Shown: positions 47,869 through 59,957, counted from the stretch's first letter. The stretch: DNA of 64,000 nt from Datnioides undecimradiatus (GCA_008933995.1 WARS01000033.1:11604686-11668685), one strand, 5' to 3'. Numbers and translations are program-made. Notes: generated by a model from the sequence alone, not told the origin.

Positions 47869-48131
47869 CTCAGTGAGACTATTTTGTGTGTTTTGCAGTT
47901 GGTAGACTCTTGCAGCTCAGGGTCTGTTGTTCCTCCTGGGGTAGAGCGCAAACCTCTGTCCCCACAGACCATGTAAAAGATCAAGACCAGGTTAGCGCTA
48001 CAGAGGTACTGTGAGCCAATGGCCTGAGAGTCCATGCAGAGCAGGACTAGAACTAAACTAACAGAGAGGCAGGATGAAGATAAAGCACTGCTCTGGTGTA
48101 TTTTTGGTGTCATTTCTAAGGAAGGAGCCAT
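47869..48131 (-). CDS. Diverged insulin-family exon (signal peptide plus B chain)
   Basis: Open minus-strand frame with ATGs at 48131 and 48113; a CAG acceptor abuts the first ATG, as in insulin genes whose intron 1 precedes the start. A signal peptide (core CLSVSLVLVLLC) ends near DSQA. Then comes QYLCSANLVLIFYMVCGDRG, aligning gaplessly with insulin B chain residues 4-23: CysB7 (48000-48002) and CysB19 (47964-47966) are 12 residues apart, and LeuB6, LeuB11, ValB12, TyrB16, GlyB20 and GlyB23 are kept. The next residues, P-G-G-T-T-D-P-E-L, match the P-K-R-D-V-D-P-L-L start of fish C-peptides. Oddities: GlyB8 is Ser, HisB10 is Asn, PheB24/B25 are Leu/Arg, and the Lys-Arg processing site is Gly-Gly. 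Exon end uncertain: weak GT after 47908 near the usual intron 2 position, or better GAG/GTGCGC at 47869. No A-chain exon found. It would be a secreted hormone-like peptide if functional. Loss of the cleavage site and GlyB8 favours a decaying paralogue. Confidence 0.6.
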
Positions 48132-48687
48132 CTGTTCCTACAAACTTTAAAGAACACATATTTAAATTAGCATTTTTCCTCCTACTACCCCACCCTTTAC
48201 AGTTAGTAACAGTCCCATGGCATCAGCCATACCCACAACCGTACACATGCCTGCCAGATAGTGGAGCATGATTCATGGGTCTAGACACCATGTGCATCAC
48301 TGATCTCTTCATTACAATCCATTCCAAGTTTATAAATGGAGATTACAGGTTGCAGTGTGCTTGGTTTAATTCACCTAGTTAGCAAAGGCTGTGGCTGAGG
48401 CTGCCATACTCAATATTGACAACTTGCAAACAAGGGGTGAAGCATAAATCATGAATGATAAATATTTTTTGCAACACTGATTTTACAAACCTCATAATTA
48501 ATAAAACAAGACCTTATTTCTGAACTAAGGCTTCAACTTGCAGCACAGCACTTTCCATAATCTTTGAGAGTTATTAAGTGGTAATAGGGCATGAAATGCT
48601 AAATTGATGATTTAAGTAGTGTAAGGCCTGAAGCTTATTATACTCTGTAAGTAATAATGCAGGCACACAATCTGCCAGACAAGGGAC
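48132..48687. other. Noncoding upstream of the insulin-like exon
   Basis: On the minus strand this would be intron 1 or promoter of the insulin-like gene. No TATA box or exon 1 could be placed with confidence. Confidence 0.35.
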
Positions 48688-48688
48688 T

Positions 48689-48734
<46 letters not shown>
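48688..48734. repeat. (GATA)n microsatellite
   Basis: About 11 uninterrupted GATA units. Confidence 0.97.
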
Positions 48735-50159
48735 TCTACACAGTCACAAATATGTATGCAGATCAGCACACTCCCACACTTAACCTACATTTAGCACAAA
48801 AATCCTTAAACAATAACAACTCCTGGCTCTCCTCCCATGTACAGTGTATAAATTAAGAAAAAACATAAACATACTGTAGAGCCGTTAACAGTGTTGCACA
48901 TAATGCACATTATGACACTGTTACAATTATGGCATTGTTTTATAGTGGCTTGTGAAAACACTGGCATAATTAACACACTGCGTATGAGCTACAATAAAGA
49001 TAGATAGACCTCCTGTCAAAACTTGGTAAAATAGCACTTTACTAAGCAGGTCTCCTTGTGGTTGATTTAAACTGTAATCCATGAAGGGAGGGAATTATCA
49101 TTTTAGCTGGTTGAAGCAACACTACTTGGCTCAGTGGAGGTGTATGAGCTCTACGCTTTGTTCTTCATCTTGGTGTAATTTACTGGCCTGGCTGGGTTGT
49201 ATATTTTCCGTCAGTCTCCACGGACCCCAGATCCATCCAACTCACAAAGCAGAGGCAGCAGCGTCAAGCATGACACTGTCATATTGTAACTGACAGCACA
49301 TCCTAAGGTAGACACATATCCATACAATAGGTTGCTCAGTGACTCCTAGGGAGCGCGAGGGACTCTTATTAAAAGACTGACACATAGAAGGGTCATAACA
49401 ACTTTTCTCCTATAAATGAAAACTTATGCACATATAATGCAAAGGCCTTAACACAAACCCAAACCTGGGATATGATGAGGATGACCATGTTGATATTTAA
49501 TTTAAGAGATTGTGATTTTTGTATGCCACTTTATTCAGTCTTGATGGATTAAAATAAAATAATGGGAGATGCAACTGTAATGTTTTCCTATAGCTTATTT
49601 TCTATTGAATCGATGTATCTCCGTATCCCAGTAGGCTTGATGTTCTTTAATAAATTGCCTTTCTTTGCCTATATGCTAGAGGACACACATAATAATGTTT
49701 GATTTAAAAATAACTAAGGTAGCTATTGCAGGTTAGGGATGCTACTACCTTCCCAGGTACGATTTATTTCTTTTCACAGTGAGACCTTAGAAAGCTCTGT
49801 TAACGTTCTGTGAACGTTGCCTGCACAGTAGCATGCGGCAGTGAAGAGTGTGAGGGCTGGCTGGGTTGGCTGTGTTGTTTAAAGGAAGTGTTCTGTTGCG
49901 GGGGCAGGGGTCCATTATCCAGGCTGGCTAATGGCACAGAGCTGCAGGATTTTGCTGGTGAAAGCAGCCTTAAGGTAGTGTTGAGGTATGTCATGTCATG
50001 ACTAGATGTCCAATGTAAACTTTTCAAAACAAAAACAAACAACAACAACAAAAACTGCTCCAGTGTGACCCCAATGTACATTTTGAGGCACAGTGCCATA
50101 CTTTTCTTCCTTGATCACATACAGAGTTTGATATGTACTGAATTCTCCTGGCTTCTTAT
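48735..50159. other. Noncoding, nothing specific seen
   Basis: AT-rich. A GATAGATAGA fragment near 48999 is a minor simple-sequence echo. ORFs at 49800-50099 (minus) and 49810-50001 (plus) overlap and lack domains. Confidence 0.4.
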
Positions 50160-50460
50160 AGTAAAGACAGCCTGTCTATTTTTGGTGACGTATCCCAGGC
50201 CGCAGTCAAGGTGGATTTCCCATCACTTGTAAGACGACTGCATCAGCTCCATGTGAATTCCCTTGGTAGTGGTTGAAATTTTTAGCTCTTTGGCGTGATC
50301 TCCTTTTTTCCCTCACTGATCTTACTGAACTGGTTGCCCACCTGGAGGGTCAGGATGTTGTGGAAATAACTTCGTTGCCAGTCGGAGCTGGGTTTAAAAG
50401 ACTCTATAGTGCAAGAAGAAGGTTGCATCATCCCTTTCAATGTAAACCCAGTAGGTGAAT
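50160..50460 (+). other. Coding-like patch of unknown origin
   Basis: Two neighbouring plus-strand stretches have protein-like composition. One, near 50186-50272, includes a VDFPSLVRRLHQLHVNSLG stretch. The other, 50273-50458, includes TDLTELVAHLEGQDVVEITS and ends at a donor-like AGTAG/GTGAAT. An acceptor-like ATTTTTAG lies at 50278-50285. No family is recognised. It may be a relic of a gene or of a mobile element, or part of a real exon. Confidence 0.25.
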
Positions 50461-50914
50461 TTCAGGGATTCTCGTAAGACACAGAGTCTAAAATCTCATC
50501 GCTCGGGTGTTAGGCATGTTCAGTAATGATGGAAAAAATAACAATGTATAATTATTTAATGATTATGAATTGCTATTGCTAGTTTTTTGCTATTGCTAGT
50601 TTTTTTTTTTATAGCAGCAGTACTAATAATAGTAACTTTTAGTGATTAGTACGTTACCTAAAAGCAAACTATAGTGGACTATATGAAATCACCATTTCCA
50701 AGTTTTTTCCTTTTTCTGATTAATTAGGCTCCAAACATTAGGTCCCTGCAGTAGTTTAGATTTTGTTGTGGCAGGAAAATAAACTCTGCTGTTGGGCACA
50801 GACGTTAACAACATTTTTTCCATCTAAACTAACAAGAAGACATAGATGTCAGCCAAGTAAATTATGTAAACGACTGTACTTGTATGCCACTTTTCTTAAT
50901 GAACAAAGAGCGAG
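50461..50914. other. Noncoding, nothing specific seen
   Basis: AT-rich. A direct repeat of TTGCTATTGCTAGTTTTTT occurs twice near 50570-50610. Confidence 0.45.
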
Positions 50915-51075
50915 GACCTGGCCTGGCCACAGGAACCAGGTCAGTGATGATTTGGGTTGAGTCTGTTGCTCAAGGGCACTTTAACATGTGGATGGAAGGA
51001 ACTAGGGAATGAACCACTGACTTTGCATTTAATGGACAACTTACTCCACCTCCTGAGACACAAATGCTCATATCA
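50915..51075 (-). mobile_element. tRNA-derived SINE-like element, degraded
   Basis: On the minus strand CTCAGGAGGTGGAG (51045-51058) resembles a Pol III A box and GTGGTTCATTCCC (51005-51017) a B box (consensus GGTTCRANNCC), with tRNA-like spacing. Downstream, AGTGCCCTTGAGCAACAGACT, split here as AGTGCCCTTGAGCAA and CAGACTCAACCC, matches the phrase that follows the tRNA head in a common teleost SINE. Diverged, so probably inactive and old. Confidence 0.6.
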
Positions 51076-53535
51076 CATGCTCCTTATAATGAGGAAGATA
51101 AATAACTCTGCTAGGGGCTGCTAGGGGCATTGCTACCAGTAGTACAATGCAAATCTGGCTAGTTGTGACTGCTGTGAAGCCTTCCCCTGTGCCCCTGATC
51201 TCTCCACAGTACAACCTGTTGGCCTCTATCTCAAGAAAAGGTTCCAGTGGCTCTGGGGAACACCAGTAAGACTGCATACACAGGTATAACACACACAATA
51301 TCAGCCATCTGTCCCTGTGTTTGTGCGTGGGCTATTTATGTCGCCTACTCAAGAGTACAACATCAGTGATTAGGTGCTGCTGCGTTGAGGTTAAATTCCA
51401 CTGTTAAACCTGCTCTGTTAGTTAAGGATAGGGCTCACTCTTCAATACACGCTAACAAATAAAATATTAAAGCAAAGGGGGAACACTATCAAAACTGGGA
51501 ACACTTCAGAGACAGACAAAATCATCCCTGACATGTCCCCACTTTCCTGTTCCTAACAAAAAAGGAAAAAAAAACAAAACAGTTGCATTGAAATCTTATC
51601 ACAAAAAAATAGTAAGAAGAACAAAATATATATTAATGGATTTATTATCTCAGCTGTAGAAATTCCTGTTTTAACTTATCGAGTGTGTGTGTGTGTAAGT
51701 GAGAAGATATGTGCGTCGCAGATGAGGAAGCACTGGCTGGAACATCTTTACTTTTTATTATCCTTTAAGACAAGATTTGAGAACATTATTTCATTCTCCA
51801 GGAGAGATAGATGCTATTAACGCTCAAGAATAAATGTCCTGTATCTCAGTCATCAATGTCAAAGATAGCTAAAATACATCCTAATACATTATGGTTTTTT
51901 GAATATTTCCAAGCACCGACCAATCAATAAATCAGAAAATTCCCCTCATTGCTGTCATGTAGCTAAGATATCACAAGTATATATTTTTCTGTAATTAATA
52001 CTGATGCTTTAAAAATATTGTCTGTCTTTATTTCTCCAGCGACAAAATGACCTTTTCTAATAATAAAGATGTGAGACAGATCTCTCCACGCAATGTCACT
52101 CCATACCTGAGAGTGATATTTGCTGCAAGCCCTTACACCCTCGCTGGAAACAGGTTCTGTGTGATATTTTCTTTCATCTAATGAAATCTTGCATTGCCCC
52201 TGCAAGTCTCTTGATAGTATGAATGTTCAAATTCCACAAGTGCACAAATGGGGGAAAAATGTCATGGCACATTGTATACCTGATGAGTAAGATTCCCAAT
52301 CTCTGTGATGATATTTATAGTGCATTTCATGACCTTTTTGAAAGCTGCATTATTTGTATACTCGTCGTGATGATTTTGCATTTTTTTCTTTCTTTGGGCA
52401 CTTTTCAGCAGACAAATCAATTCACAATGAACTTGCAAGGACTTCTGTTGCCCTGATTGAAAAGTTTCTACCTTTGGACCTTTTGTGCTATGGATGAAAT
52501 TGTAAAGGCGTAAAAGAGAGAGTGAGGATTGGAGAAAGGGGGTGGAAAGAACGCAGAGCATTGTTATTTCACCCACAACCAAAAGGCACTCAGCACTTAG
52601 CACTCATAATCAGTTTCCATGGCTCTGTTCTCTTAAAGTGATTATTTTAAAAGCCTTGAGAACAGTATATACATTCTGATTCATTGGACTGTCATTTTAA
52701 TGCTGCTTTTAGCACGACACAAAGGACACTTTACTTTCACCAGCTGTAGTCGCGTCCTTTATTCCAGCCACTTACAGATCTGTTGTCTGTCTGGTAAGTC
52801 TTGTCTCGTGAGTTCTTGTGTTGTAAGAGCTGTGCTGTTAGAAGGACTGCAATTGCTCTGCTCATATTAACGACATTTTTCGGGCAATTAGCTGACATTT
52901 GTCCAGAGCAATGAGTGAACCAACAGCAGGGGTTCACTGATATCCTCATGATGATTCTTTATGAAATTAGCTGGAGCTTGGATCAAGCCTCTGATTACAG
53001 AAGTCAAAATAACTATATTGAGTTCATTATGGAAGTCTTGCTTTGCCTATGCTTTATGAAAAAAAAAAAAGGGAAACCTGCACATTCTTGTTGTCGAAGA
53101 GACACTGCAACACTATTGCTAAATGCGACACTAACCTAATTCTCTCCTGCATCAATAAATTATATAGGCAATTTGTTGTTCTGATTAGCTTGGGGTGTAT
53201 AGCAGGAACTCTGGGAAGCATCTACCATTCTCATTCAGGGCACAGTCTTCATTTCATTATGCAGTGTTCAGCAGCACTGCTGTGAAGCACAACTCCCAAT
53301 GTAATTTTGATTCCAAATGGACACCATGCACTTGCATTTATTCCGAAACTCAATGATTTTTTTCCATGACTGCTCAAACAACAACATCCATCTAAAACAG
53401 CCTCAATAGACGCACATCTGTGCAGACACATGTCAGAGCCCATTGCACGTTTACTGCAAAAATAAGAGGCGGCTCTAAAATAGACTTAAAAATGGTTACT
53501 GCTGTGAACAACACATGGGTCTGCAAATAGGCAAG
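51076..53535. other. Noncoding, nothing specific seen
   Basis: A short (GT) run lies at 51684-51696 and a poly-A run at 53059-53070. Frames such as 52262-52603 (minus, 113 codons) show no domains. Confidence 0.4.
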
Positions 53536-53539
53536 GAGT

Positions 53540-53690
53540 GATTTAAATGTATTACTCGTTGCAAAGTGATTTGATACCGTACCACATTCTCTGAATTGCT
53601 CAACTGTGAGAGAAAACGCGAGGCATAAATAAGGCATGAATAATTATTTGACATTATATGGAAATGGAACTGCAAAACAGAAAAAGACAA
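53540..53690. promoter_or_regulatory. Candidate conserved noncoding block
   Basis: Unrepetitive AT-rich block with GCATAAATAAGGCATGAATA (53624-53643) and ATTATTTGACATTATATGGA. Enhancer nature is inference. Confidence 0.2.
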
Positions 53691-55041
53691 CAACCCTAAA
53701 GCCACTGAATTGGTGTTGTTTTGTACATTTTTTTCATTTCGTTATTCTTTAGCAGAGTCTTTACTGAAAGAGCAAATGAACTAACTATGTTCTACACTCA
53801 TCCTCAATACTAGTCTGTCAGTATCGACATAGACCCTGCCTTCCTGTTTTGTTTTCCCTTTTTATTATCAGTAGATTCCCTGTTTATGTGTAGAACATTG
53901 CTGTAGATTAATCATAGTTAATAACCAGCTAACATTTAGTTATGCAGAAAGCGTACTCACTAGCTAGTTAGTTTTAAACCCACAACAACAATGGTAATAT
54001 TGCTCTTAGATTGCAAAGAAACTATTGCAAATTATGTCTGGAAACAAAATGGCTTTAATCTCCAAATGACAGCAAATCAGACGCCATGAGGTAGTTTGTA
54101 AAACTGCTCTAGAAGCCAAGACACCTTTGGAACTTTGGGAGTATCTAACACAAAACTATAATGCCAAGTCATTGAGTAAAGACTGAACTTATAATTTCAG
54201 GTTGTGTGCAACATTAATCATGAGTATGAGAACAGAACAGCCTTATAAGAAAATGGGGATTATAGCACATAAAAATGTGCAAGCAAAGTGGTGAAAAGCT
54301 GGTTTCAGCTCAGGTCTGATGAATCCTTAGAAAGCCTGTGTAGCAACATATGTTCTTATCTATTTGTCTTTGTACTTTTTGAGTAGAAAAGTTAATTAGG
54401 CTCTCTCTATAAAATAATCTTTTTCTGTTTCCTCAATCAGCGCATATAGCTTCATATACAGATATGTACACACTGGCCCTTATCGCTGTGCTATTCCTTA
54501 ATGTCTCCGATACAGCCTGCTAGTCAAGCAGAGATATTTTTTTCATTAGCAAGCAAAGTACAAAAAAGATAAAGCTGCAGACATGCATGGATATAAAATA
54601 AAAGTCGCATGTAGTGTACAGGGCAGCGAATTAAAATGGATGATGTTCATTACAAACCAATTTAAAAAGAAGACATAATTACAATTATGGCCTCTGGTAT
54701 GGAGCCAAAAAATGGGTTACTACTGACATCAGAGGTAGAACAGTTTCAGTGAGCTTTCTGTGTGATTACCTGTGTTTAGAGCTCCATAAGTGAAATATAC
54801 TTTTTAATTTGTGAAATACTGTACATACCTCAGGGGAGTTTGGTGCATAATACCACAGCCTTTTAAGATGGCCAACTAATTAAACAACTGGCTTTAATAC
54901 ACAGGCAGCTTGTAAATGTAGATAGCTGGCTGGTAGTGTTTTCAACAAGTCCCCCAAGGGTTTGCAGTACAGCACTACATACAGTACATGAAGAAGTCTT
55001 CCTTCTTGCAATAGCCAGCGCTGGCAAGAGGGACTTACTCT
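53691..55041. other. Noncoding, nothing specific seen
   Basis: A CTAGCTAG-containing stretch near 53962 resembles repeat debris. No gene is supported. Confidence 0.4.
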
Positions 55042-55137
55042 GTCAGGTGGCCGAGCGGTCCATCTGTCTAAAAGTGCAAGCAAGTAAAATACTAGTGCTT
55101 GTGCCACTGAGGGACACAGCTTGAAATATTCTGTGAG
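55042..55137 (+). pseudogene. tRNA-Leu-like relic
   Basis: GTCAGGTGGCCGAGCGGTC at 55042-55060 matches the 5' end, A box and D arm of vertebrate tRNA-Leu (GTCAGGATGGCCGAGCGGTC), with one base missing. Further on, TCTAAAAGTGCA echoes the anticodon-stem side. The stretch 55118-55128 (AGCTTGAAATA) sits where the B box should be, but is badly degraded. No complete cloverleaf can be drawn. This is a tRNA pseudogene or the head of a tRNA-Leu-derived retroelement. Confidence 0.5.
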
Positions 55138-58100
55138 TAAGACGGATGGATCACTTTAGCCATACCTCTGCTAAAAGATGCCATACCGAGAGATTGAAGC
55201 ATTTAACTGTGGGTAAGTACTCTAATTACTTTTGCTGTTACCTGCTGCAAACCTGGTCAATATTTAATGCTTAAAGTATTCTCACTATATCACCTTCTTT
55301 TGCTACATGTTTCTGGCCTTCAGACTTCATGGACACTACATGGAGTTTGCAATTATACTTACATGACACAAAAGCAGTCGCTCCACAATAGCGAGCATCT
55401 TCCGCTGTTTTGTACTTTATGTTCTACCTTCCCACAAACAGTATAGGCAGAGCCTTTTGCCTTCCACTGTCAGAACACACTTTGTGAAATTGAAGAAAAA
55501 TCAAATATTAATCTAAGCTAGAACAGGCTAAGCCTTTCTCACACTGAAATTTCATTTTGATGTTCATTTTAATCAGTACGTGATGAAAGACTTAAACCTT
55601 TGGTGAGGTCTGGGCATGATGGGCCTTGGCAAAATTATGCCAGAAATGCACATACTGCAGTAGAATAAAACACTGCTTTTCCCATTAAAAATTGCTAAAA
55701 CAGGTGGTGAAATTGAACTGCATCACCTGATTGGTGTAAAGACAGCTGTGTTACTCCACACCAAACCTTAGAGCCATTGATTGTCAGCTTCTAAAGTATG
55801 TTAACCACAACATCAATCAGTTTGTGATGGGCCTTTGTCATTACATGTCAGATTTTACATCATTATTAAAATTGCAACTGGAAGATTGCACCAGGCTGAA
55901 GTGCTTCCTTTCTCTCCTACTGTGTGCTTGCAACACAACTGGCTGCAACAATTAATTCTAGCAGTGTCCTGTCTGTTGTAATAGAAGCTTGGTTCAGTGA
56001 TGTGCATGGTTTAAGATTTAATTACCCTTAAAAGTAGGAAGGTAAGAACTGAGTATGGGCAAGTGTACGTGTGCTTGTGAGTGTGTGTGCGTGCATGTTT
56101 GCTTACGATGGAGAGAGAAAAACAGAAAGAAAGCACCACCAACAGCATTCACCTGCACTACTATGTGTGTAAACATTTCCCATACACTTCAGCAGTTTGT
56201 AGACCTCTACAGAATATTTGAGACATGTGAGAAGAAAATAGAGTTCAGGAATTAAATTACCTTGCTTTCCGCCTTCTGTGTTGGAGAGCATTCAAGTTTG
56301 CACTCCCTGATTCCACTGAATTACTTCCTCATACTGATTCAGGAACCATAAAACTGTCTCTTGAAATCATTGTGGAGAGCCATGGTGGCAAACAGCAATA
56401 AGGTCACTAAAGGAGCATAACATTGCTATGAACTGTTACATTGGTGCATACAATACGAACCAAACACTATACATCACGAGAAGGCTCTGACAGCAGAACC
56501 CCTGAGGCTCAAGACGTTGTTTAGCAAACTACTGTTATTGAGTTTTTCAGTGCTGTCATCCGTATAATTTCTCCACTGTTTCCGAGCCACCCGGGCTTTA
56601 CTTTAATACAGGGTATTGTGAAGTGTATAATCCAAAGTCATAATTCCCTGTGCTTCATCTACAGTGAAACATTCATACATAGTAAGAATAAAGCAGCACT
56701 TCTCTTCCTATAGCTGTTTTGTTGTGCTTCAAAGAGTAACTCTTATGATAAGCACTGAATTTACACATTTTCAATGACTGCTTTCAACTGGACATACAAT
56801 TAAAGGCCAATATCTTTCCTTTCAGTTGAAAGTGTCTGACCCAGGACCCAAGTATGCCTATGTCAGTGTTTTATTTCTTGTTAGTCTTAATAATAATAAC
56901 CTCAAACACATTCAAAATAAATTTCCAGAGTTCTGACTGAGCAGCTATTTGTATTTTGCTGGCGGTTGCTCAAAAAACCCTAACTCAAATCTCAAAAGCC
57001 TCGCTGTTGCTGTCCTTACCTTTACATTCTTTAAGAAGAGCAGTTACATCAAATATAACCTGTAAAACTGTTATAGTACTGAAAGTTAATCTGCACCATC
57101 CAGCCACTTTGAATCAGGAGTTCATAAGATATATTTCTACAATCTAATGTGATCCCATTCAACAGCTCCGCCACAAATTCTGCCTCATAAACACAATAAT
57201 CTTCAGCATTTGATCGACACCGTCAGACTGGTTTTCATATGAGAAACACCTCAATTTAATATACTCCAGTGCAACACCTCCACCCAGTAAAACTTCAGTA
57301 ATAAACATAAGATTGAATTATTATCTTTCTCACGGTGCAAACCAAAAACCTAAAAATTACAAGTCAGAATTCATACCACAAAACCAGTCTGGGTAAATTG
57401 GGTAACTCTATATTATTATACTATTTGTACAGTAGGTGCAGATGTGAATATTTGTGTTTGTCTATGTGTGTTGGCCCTTTACAAGACTAGGACGTCTCCC
57501 AAGTGATATAGCTATACAGTGTACATGATACCGCAGCGTGTATATGAAATGTGCACATCACTGTAGAAAGTAACTCTTGGCCAGAGCTCCAGAGTGAGTC
57601 ATGTATTAGTCATGTCCTTGGACTGTGCTGCCCGAGTTGAAAAGTTGTGTTTTGCGGCTGTGAGTTGAAAGGCAGTGAGAGCCCTTGAGCAGGAAATGCT
57701 GTAATAGATATGAGAGTGTTAGGCCCAAATACAATGCTATTATCACGTTGTGTGTTTGAGTGTATTTGTGTATATGTGCACATGTTTTTGTGAGTTTGTA
57801 TGTGTGTCCATGAGACTGCCTCCTTGGCAGAGACCAGCTGCTCACAGCAGCTACATCAGTGGCTGTAGGCATGTAATTCTTCACATCAGCAGTTCTTACG
57901 GATGGAAAATGGAAATGAAAAAAGCCCCTGGAACAACATTTGTCTCGCATCACACATGGATGTGTATCTTTTTTATACAAATGTTTCAAATGTGTTTCTT
58001 TTTTCTATTTTTAAGAACTTGGTCAGCTGAGTCTGTAGACGTGAGTTGCTATAGCTTTACACCTCTGCCTTTCTATGTCACTTCACCGTCACAGTTGATA

Positions 58101-58311
58101 ATGATGTATTGTGTGGTGAGGAGTGCTGTGAAAATGAGCTGCAGAACATTGCACTGACATGCTTTGAAAACAACTCCCAGGATTTTGTGTATGCTCATAC
58201 AAAAGTGGGTTGCTATATCAAATACAGTCATTTGTATTTAATGGAAAAGGCTAAAACCAAAGATTACTGAAAACTTAAAAAATTGACACTACACCCAGAA
58301 TCCCAGAGTGT
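55138..58311. other. Noncoding, nothing specific seen
   Basis: GT-rich simple stretches lie at 56064-56100 and 57745-57810. The opposing ORFs 57606-57989 and 57750-58157 overlap and are considered chance. Confidence 0.4.
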
Positions 58312-58408
58312 TTAACGCTTCCCCCAGACCTGAGAGTGAAGGTTTGCCGCATCCTCTTGTGTGGAGAATGGCTGAGTCATAATGGGCTCACGCAAACCTA
58401 AATATCGT
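58312..58408 (-). CDS. Candidate last exon, weak
   Basis: On the minus strand CCCTTGTCTTGTCCCCTAG is a good acceptor. It is followed by about 31 codons reading REPIMTQPFSTQEDAANLHS and ending VWGKR before a TAA stop. The composition is protein-like but short, with no domain. A downstream polyadenylation signal was not fixed. Chance is a serious alternative. Confidence 0.22.
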
Positions 58409-58924
58409 CTAGGGGACAAGACAAGGGATTTAATCAATAACCTGAAATTATTGAAACACTGACATAACAAAAGGAAAGGAGTGTCTTGGTTGTGTTCCAT
58501 TGGCATTTGTCTTTGTGTAAGTTATGATGTAAAGTTACTAATCTTATACTGAAAAATGCAGTCCTAATTATACAGAGTCAGAGCTGATTCTTGACCAGCC
58601 TGTTCGGCTTTCTGATCTGTATCACCTCAAATCAGTTTGTAATCAGAATTATGATCATACATATGGAATTATGATCATTGCATTAGTTTGTAGTGTATAA
58701 AATCTGATATATTATATTAGATCAGTTTTCTATCCCTGCAGACTCACCTTAGACCCATAGCTGTAAATTACAAAAACATGAAGTCAGTGAAGTCAGAAAT
58801 GAACTGTTGGATGGGTCCAGTATTTACTACTGCTCTGTTATGTTATCTATTATCCAAACCTTGTGGCCCCTTTTTTATAGAGCTTAGGACTGTGGACTGT
58901 AACAAACGGTACAGCTGTTGGAGA
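58409..58924. other. Noncoding, nothing specific seen
   Basis: AT-rich spacer with ATTATGATCAT repeated at 58651 and 58669. Confidence 0.4.
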
Positions 58925-59270
58925 GGATGCTAGAAAGCTCAAAGTTTAGTTCTTTATTCATATGCACAACAACTACAGGGAAGCAGTCATTGGCAATTAA
59001 ATTATTAATGTCAGGCTCCCTCCACCAAGCTGCCGTAGCACAATCTGTAAGGAAGAAAACCACACAAATAAAATAAGTACGAAAAAGAGAGTGTAAGTCA
59101 AAGGTATAAATACGGAAGTTGGACTAATGTATCATAAAGTATATGGAAATGTATGAAGTAGTAGAAATGTAAGCTGTAAATAATGTAGTATACAGTATAC
59201 AGTACAATAATGTGGTATACAGGTAACAGTGACATTGGGGATGTATAGACAACATGCCGCTTTGCTCTGT
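58925..59270. repeat. Teleost interspersed repeat
   Basis: Ordered phrases TTTATTCATATGCACAACAA, CTACAGGGAAGCAGTCATTG, GGCAATTAAATT, AGGCTCCCTCCACCAAG and the later GTAGTATACAGTATACAGTA, with TGTGGTATACAGGTAACAGT after it, match the layout of a frequent teleost repeat. That repeat has a TTTATTGTCATATGCAC-type start and a TATACAG-rich second half. The family name was not determined. The (TATACAG)-like section at 59189-59225 is internally repetitive. Confidence 0.5.
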
Positions 59271-59489
59271 CAGCTGGGTGTTGTGCCCCTTTTTTCCATA
59301 TGGCCTAATATTTAGTTGGACTATGTGGAGGAATAAGCATTTTTTTCTTTGCCATTAATTTGCTATGGACACTTATGCTCATGAGTTCTTCATTTAGCAT
59401 CAGTTTTGGGCATTTCAGTGAGAGGTTTTTGTATTTCAGTATTTGTATTTCACCTTTGTGCTTCTCCAGTCTTTTTCTACTTCACCCTT

Positions 59490-59745
59490 GCCTCCTTCCC
59501 CCAAAATAAAAAAGCAAGAAAGACAGTGCGCAGCTAAGCATTGTTAATTGGAGCCTGACCATTTGTGAAAAAACCTGAGCAATTATCTTTCCAGGTGAGT
59601 AGGTGATCGGCAGCATAATGTGATAATTAGGTAACTGCAGTGGAAATGTGCAGCAGCAACTGTCTCGCCGTTTTTATAGAGCTCCAACTCCTAATGATTC
59701 TCACTGGGTTGTAGGGAATAATATCTGCAGAATGTTTTGATCAAA
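59490..59745. promoter_or_regulatory. Candidate conserved noncoding element
   Basis: Contains AAGCATTGTTAATTGGAGCC (59537-59556), GTGATAATTAGGTAACTGCA (59620-59639), GAGCAATTATC and CTCCTAATGATTCTC. Homeodomain and SOX-type cores are combined in complex sequence with no ORF. Enhancer role is inference. Confidence 0.35.
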
Positions 59746-59957
59746 GCTGAACCTCCTAACTAAAAGCAAATATTTAAAGTTGTTTCCCACAAAAGCAGTG
59801 GGTGGTCCCAATCCATCCATCCTGTCTAAAAATCCAGCATAAACACAAGCTCATTACAGCAAACCAAAATATTTTAATTAGTAAAAGAATTTTTAAAGAG
59901 TAGGAGTAGGGAACACGGTTTACCACCAAGCTCCCTCATGCCAGCTGGTTTTCTTAC

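Noticed and set aside
57606-58157. Opposing frames of 127 and 135 codons
   Set aside because: They overlap antisense through GT-rich simple sequence; neither resembles a protein family.
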